Shown here: positions 17,123-21,546 of the stretch, in pieces | Position numbering within the stretch: the first letter of the stretch is position 1 | Layout of the letters: every line of letters starts with the position of its first letter | Source: Lingula anatina | Lineage: Eukaryota > Brachiopoda > Lingulata > Lingulida > Lingulidae | Assembly (NCBI RefSeq): GCF_001039355.2 | Contig: NW_019775495.1 | Span: forward strand, 339,237 to 360,782 | Direction of reading: 5' to 3' | Length of the DNA stretch: 21,546 bases | Translations under genes and position numbers: made by a program | The notes under the pieces: model-generated | What the model was told of the DNA's origin: nothing | Database searches by the model: none | The model's input: only the letters and a program-made list of their open reading frames with translations

Positions 17123-19221
17123 CTAGAAAATAAAGAGGTCATACTATTACTGTAATTGGTGAACAAGCCGATCAATGGAGTGCATTTTCTTTTTTCTTGT
17201 GTACATTTTGAATAGAAAAAATAATTACAAGCGCTTCGTAAAGGGCTTTGTGAAAGTCAACTTATATTGACGAGATCAGCAGTCACACTAAATACTAAAA
17301 GAAGCGGTTGTATAAAAAATGCCGACCATAATTAAAAAACAAACAAAATAAATAAATAAATAAATAAATAAATAAAAACAATGTGAAATGTTAACTGACC
17401 GTCATCTGGATCAAGAGGAACCGATGACGGAGACATAGCCTTTTTCCCACTAGGTTCACCTGAATTATTTAGACAGGATAAATATATGTGTTGGTGAAAA
17501 TAATGATAATGTCTACTTCGCATCAAACTTGACACTTTATAAAACAATGAATAAGGTACTGTGCTTAAATTATACTATTCTGAAAGACACTGGCAAATGA
17601 TAAAATAATTGAACTTGTCCATACCAGTACGGTCGCTGGCTTCGACTTCAGGACTTGCATGTGGCATCTGTGACTGCTGACGTGGCAAATCACGTGGGGG
17701 TGACGTAACATGCACTTCCGGTTGGGGCAACCTCTGTCGTCTGCTTTCGGTGATATTAAGAACAGCCTCGACCAAACTCTCTGCGCTGAGGAAATCGTCG
17801 CCGGTGGTCCTTAACCGCTGTTCGACGGCATTTTGAACGCTCAGACGTTCGAAACCAAGTCCCAGAACCAGCTGTACCAATTCCGTGTCCATTCTGGCTT
17901 TTATTTCCCTTGGCTCCACGTCATATGGTCTGGCAGCACGGCCTGTAGGACTCTGAGGCAGATAACGGAATTGAATAATATTCAAAAGAAAAAATGAAAT
18001 AAAAGTAAGTTACTGGACGGACTCTATATGGTTTATTATGAAATGGTGGAAACTAATTCTTAATTTCAATGAATCATATTATATAAAATAATCTAAAATC
18101 TTAAAAGGTTTTCATCAAAACTCTTTGCACATATCTAACCAAACCATCTTTTCATTTCGTGCAGTTTTTTATTTTACAGCAATACTTTTAGCTATTATTT
18201 TATCAGTCGGAGATTTTACTTAATCATACTTAGAACGTACTAGCGAACCAAACCTAGAGGCTTCCAAAGCAGATGCCAACCTTCCGTAATACGAGGATGA
18301 GCTGCTGACGGTATTCTCGCGTGATCTTTGCTCCCGTGCGAGATTTGGAAATGGATCCGTCATACCGTCTGCCAAAGTTTCGTCGAAGCTCCTTTCATAC
18401 AGCGGGACATTCCTGGGATCATTGCCATTGGCTTGACGGCAACTTGGGAAGCTTCGACGATGTTTGTCCTGTGGATCGTCGCCTTTTCGCCACTGTTTTA
18501 AATGTCCTCCGCAACTGAAGCAGACTACTTCATCACCCTTTCCAGTATAATGAAAACCAGATCGCGAAAGTTTGAGCGACGAGGCCGGAGATGCTGAAGG
18601 CCAATTCCTGAAACTCTTGATGCGATTGGCTTCGAAACGGTATTCCCCTTCCTGACCATCGGATGATTCGCCCTTGGTGGAATAATGACGACCTAGCTCG
18701 TATCCAGGCAACACCTGTTTAATCGAGAAGAATGTGAATCTCTCTCGTAGTTCAAAGAAATGTCTGGGTAAGTGTTTCGGGTTCGTGGGTGGTACAGGAG
18801 TTTGTTCAGTTTCCTTTGATGTAAATCGGTATTCTGGTGTTTCGTGCCCACCGCTGATTGGCAGGTTTCTGAAAAACAATCTGGTAGCTTTCTGTATGCT
18901 CATCCATCTTTTGTACAGACAGGACGCGTGGGTTGATTTACATATTATGAGTGTTGCTACCAGCATGTTCAAACTTCTGAAACATGTTAAAGACAACACA
19001 AGTCTTATCGCGAACTCCAGAGTGTGTTCACTTGTACTTAGGAACCCGCGGCCGTCTGAATACCCTTTCTCCAATTCAGTTTCTAATCCGTGAGTGCGCT
19101 GAGCGATGTTTAGCAATTTGGTGCGTGTTGAAGTCGGCAAGTAGCCAGGAATTTCAACCCATATTATAAATGGGCAACAATATCTGTCTTCGGTTCCAGT
19201 TTCCAATTTCCTGGTGGGCAT
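16929..19221 (-). CDS. Inhibitor-of-apoptosis protein, BIR-UBA-RING (four exons)
   Basis: Exons (minus strand): 19221-18241, 17952-17625, 17459-17400 and 17122-16929, joined in phases 0, 1 and 1, give about 520 residues. Residues about 195-262 form a [32 protein letters not shown] and zinc ligands C234, C237, H254, C261 in the canonical C-x2-C-x16-H-x6-C spacing. The second exon holds a UBA domain with a GLGF loop. The last exon holds a canonical IAP RING (C-x2-C-x11-C-x-H-x3-C-x2-C-x6-C-x2-C) ending VRTYN. Such proteins bind caspases or signalling partners through BIR, ubiquitin through UBA, and act as E3 ligases through RING. Vertebrate relatives carry three BIRs; here only one is seen. The first 190 residues match nothing known to me. 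The 5' end may include further exons beyond 19238. Confidence 0.9.
17345..17377. repeat. (AAAT)n microsatellite in an IAP intron
   Basis: About eight AAAT units between the linker and RING exons. Confidence 0.9.
17400..17459 (-). CDS. IAP short linker exon (60 nt)
   Basis: Between acceptor AATAATTCAG and donor GACG|GTCAGT. It begins with two bases of a split codon and ends with one, exactly as the neighbouring exons require, and encodes [19 protein letters not shown]. It is a disordered linker, and exons of this size are often alternatively used. An AAAT microsatellite (17345-17377) lies in the following intron. Confidence 0.75.
17625..17952 (-). CDS. IAP exon with UBA domain
   Basis: The acceptor is TTATCTGCCTCAG and the donor is ACTG|GTATGG. 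It encodes 109 codons plus one base. [20 protein letters not shown] and [14 protein letters not shown] fit helices 1 to 3 of a UBA domain, the ubiquitin-binding module found between BIR and RING in XIAP and cIAPs. A Pro- and Ser-rich linker follows. Confidence 0.88.
17953..18240 (-). other. IAP intron, nothing else seen
   Basis: AT-rich intron between the BIR and UBA exons. No repeat or frame was recognised. Confidence 0.6.
18241..19221 (-). CDS. IAP exon with unique N-terminal region and BIR domain
   Basis: The open frame runs 333 codons from ATG 19221 to a TAA at 18220. The likely donor is CTA|GTACGT (18241), which leaves phase 0 and fits the next exon's CAG acceptor. A second candidate donor is AA|GTATGA (exon end 18230), with a GAG acceptor two bases further in. 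Upstream, TTATATTTTAG at 19249-19239 is a good acceptor and the frame stays open to it (TT AAT GTA CAA GAG ACC ATG), so an earlier coding exon is possible. TTGTTTTTCAG at 18879-18869 could be an alternative acceptor that would drop the first 118 residues. In the BIR groove the Trp after GGHLKQ is kept, while the later Trp found in many peptide-binding BIRs is Ser. Confidence 0.85.
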
Positions 19222-19238
19222 GGTCTCTTGTACATTAA

Positions 19239-19489
19239 CTAAAATATAAGATGAACATTTAAAATGTTTAAGACAGATTTATTTAAAGGGATTATCCTGG
19301 GATGAACAACGATCTTCCCATACCAACCAATGGTAAATGAATCCATTTTTTTACATTCAAAGTAAGTTAGTTCAAAGTTACAGCGAAATTAAGGTTGAAA
19401 AGTAAACTCTGAGCAAACAGACACTTAAAAACTTTCATGATATAAATACAGAATATTTCATATTTTTAAATGAAGAGCACTTCTTAACA
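19239..19489 (-). other. Upstream intron or promoter of the IAP gene
   Basis: AT-rich sequence that begins with a good splice acceptor on the minus strand. No upstream exon could be identified before repeat copy B. Confidence 0.4.
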
Positions 19490-19792
19490 TCTATAGCTTT
19501 AAGCTTAATTATTTGTTAATCCATGTACGTGAGCACATGCAACGATTTATACAGTTTATTAGCAAATTATCTCACACTGACCCTTAACGTTCACTGTTGA
19601 CAGCAGAGATATTATTGACGTCATGAGCACGATTGAGAGACACAGTGACAGGGTAAAAATAAGATGCATGGTTCTGAAAAGACATTTGATATTAATTGAT
19701 AAGACGGAATAGGCAACAACAATAACAACAACTACTGCTACTACTACTGCTTCTACTACTACTACTACTTCTAGTATAAATTATTATTATTA

Positions 19793-19830
<38 letters not shown>

Positions 19831-20680
19831 TGAAGAATAAACGAAGAGTGCAGACCTCTGACAAGTGCAGAAGGTCAGGTCACAGCTTGCAAATGTCGTC
19901 TGCTACGTGTACAGTTGAAATAGTTTAATTAAGAGGTAATTGCTACTTCTTGTATAGCTTGTATAGCTTGAACTAAATTAATTAAATTAAATTGCTACTT
20001 CTTGTATAGCTTGTTTAGCTTCGACGAAGGTCGCATTTCTATGATAATCCGTATCACCCCCAAAATTTAATAATTTCTTCCTTGGCCAATTTGTGGTCTA
20101 TACTGAAAATTTTATTAGAACCCTTCCATGACTTTGTTCATAACTCTGGGAAGACAAACAAACAAACTGTCAGAACCAAAAACATAACCTCCTTATCGGA
20201 AGAAGAAGAATAAAAACTATAAGAAAAAAATAATAACATTCCTCAGGGAGAAGAGATTGCCCCAGTATGTATTCACCATGCGTCTAGCTGTATATCGCAC
20301 TATCCCGCACTATATTTCACATAATTGTACAAACCAATTACCTTTTATTGCAAATAAACGTTATTATAAAGGATACTGTAAGGGTTTCTTAGCATCCAGA
20401 TGCCGAAAATGAGGTCTTTCCTGCATCTAATTATTTAATAATTCAACTACCTTAATGGTGATTTAAAACAATGAAAATCTCCTCGAAAACATTAAATATT
20501 GGCGTTTATATTTCTCATTTCTATCTTGAGTAAAAGGAACTCAAACCTTTTATCGTCACATTAACGCCCTAATACTTTTGGGTGAGATAGGGATCGGTAT
20601 GAGTCGTAACTTCAACACTGAGCAAGATTTTATCACAAATATTGGCATATTTGATAAAGAGTGTATGAGCTTCAATCCCA
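19490..20680 (+). repeat. Long direct repeat, copy B (empty site for the retrotransposon)
   Basis: Same order as copy A at 12218-13690. It lacks the 381-bp retrotransposon plus one 12-bp target copy, and reads straight through GATAAGACGGAATAGGCAAC (19688-19707). It has a tandem duplication of a block containing TTGCTACTTCTTGTATAGCTT (about 19940-20015), and extra sequence at about 19859-19900 and 20070-20155. It lies just upstream of the known IAP exons. Confidence 0.8.
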
Positions 20681-21278
20681 TGCCGTCATTTTTATACACG
20701 TATTGTTATGGGGCTATTAGTCCCAAACAACATATTTTCATTAACCAAATGCGTTCTTTATCAACGATAAAATCCGAACAAAGACATTTGGGAAAAATCC
20801 CTGGCTGGATTTTGGAGTACTAAATTGTGTCATTACATTGGCGGTAAAATGATGTTCGTGGGTGCTCAAGTAAAGGAGACATTTAAGAAACCGTTTTTTT
20901 ACACTCAAATACCGATTATGACGTTACTCGTAAGATGACGTGTTTGTAAATGTTAATTAATTTAGTCAATGAACATTAAAGATATACCTGTCATCCAACA
21001 GATTGTATGTAACAGATTGTATGCAACCGTGTATGTAAGGCAGAAACTTAGGAGTTTCTGGCACACGCTACAGTATCCTTAATTGCTTCAGTCACAACAT
21101 GTAATCTCACCTAACACATCTTTCTCCAACCTTCTGGCAAATGATTTAATCACAAATTTACACCGTTACAGTCAGCAGTAGTATCTGTAATGAATAAAAC
21201 GCTTTAAATGTCTCAGTATCTTTAAAGACATTAGAGACTAAATAAAATAGGGCAGTTGATGATGAATGGCAGATCGAG

Positions 21279-21282
<4 letters not shown>
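20681..21282. other. No gene seen
   Basis: One frame from the repeat end runs to 20823 without recognisable similarity. The remainder is AT-rich with no supported feature. A missing 5' exon of the IAP gene could lie here or outside the window. Confidence 0.4.

Positions 21283-21313
<31 letters not shown>
21283..21313. repeat. (GA)n microsatellite
   Basis: About fifteen GA units. The rest of the window to 21546 shows nothing recognisable. Confidence 0.95.
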
Positions 21314-21315
<2 letters not shown>

Positions 21316-21546
21316 AGTCACAAGTGAGTGATCCATATGAAATTCAAATCATTATTAACTTAACGATCTGTAAGTTGAGTAAAATCCATTGACAGAGCAA
21401 ACAAACAATGAGACTTGGGCTGAATACAAAAAAGATATATAATAATAAATATTAAGTGTGTGTCCATGATAAGACCAGTCAGAGGGTGGCAAGGTGGGGG
21501 TCAACAGATTTCAACCAAATTCATAATATTGTTGCATATATAGGAG

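Noticed and set aside
18734-19093. 119-codon plus-strand ORF
   Set aside because: It lies opposite the IAP exon and shows no motif; it is a shadow frame.
20578-20823. 81-codon ORF at the end of repeat copy B
   Set aside because: Its start is repeat DNA shared with copy A, and the frames diverge at once.
1-21546. CRISPR array, operon or prokaryotic defence system
   Set aside because: The repeats lack regular repeat-spacer structure, genes have introns, and the only clear enzymes are animal-type or transposon-derived.

Overview
This window looks like nuclear DNA of an invertebrate animal, most likely a mollusc or another lophotrochozoan. It is AT-rich and mostly non-coding. It has introns with GT-AG borders, a BIR-UBA-RING inhibitor-of-apoptosis gene, decayed Tc1 and non-LTR retroelements, a tRNA-derived SINE and many short inverted-repeat (MITE-like) elements and microsatellites. 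Nothing suggests a prokaryote or an organelle. The species is inferred, not proven.

Layout. Bases 1-2240 hold a dispersed repeat, microsatellites and one unrecognised 141-codon ORF. A dead Tc1/mariner (DD34E) transposase lies at about 2245-2715. A block with three copies of a coding-like repeat follows at 3.1-3.6 kb, then a second copy of the dispersed repeat at 4.0-4.2 kb. A GACTC/GAGTC-iterated inverted-repeat element (4750-5697) carries a tRNA-type SINE. Bases 5.9-7.04 kb hold iterated palindromes, a near-perfect 229-bp-arm palindrome and an abutting complete copy of the same MITE family, built on an 11-bp period. A 518-bp inverted-repeat element lies at 8225-8742. A CR1/Jockey-type reverse transcriptase fragment lies at 9745-10227.

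The host genes occupy the second half. A two-exon coiled-coil gene (plus strand, 10490-11450) has two frame breaks and runs into a TA microsatellite. An unrecognised plus-strand gene (14349-14927) has one in-frame TAG. The best supported gene is the minus-strand IAP (16929-19221 or beyond): four exons with compatible splice phases encode about 520 residues, with one BIR, one UBA and a C-terminal RING, so it is probably a ubiquitin ligase that regulates cell death or immune signalling. Its 5' end may lie further right.

Two directly repeated, diverged copies of a segment of about 1.2-1.5 kb (about 12218-13690 and 19490-20680) bracket the 14-kb gene and the IAP gene. The left copy holds a nested, 5'-truncated non-LTR retrotransposon with a 12-bp target duplication; the right copy is the empty site. 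This could be a substrate for copy-number change of an IAP gene, a family known to be expanded in molluscs. No CRISPR array, operon, rRNA or functional tRNA gene was seen.
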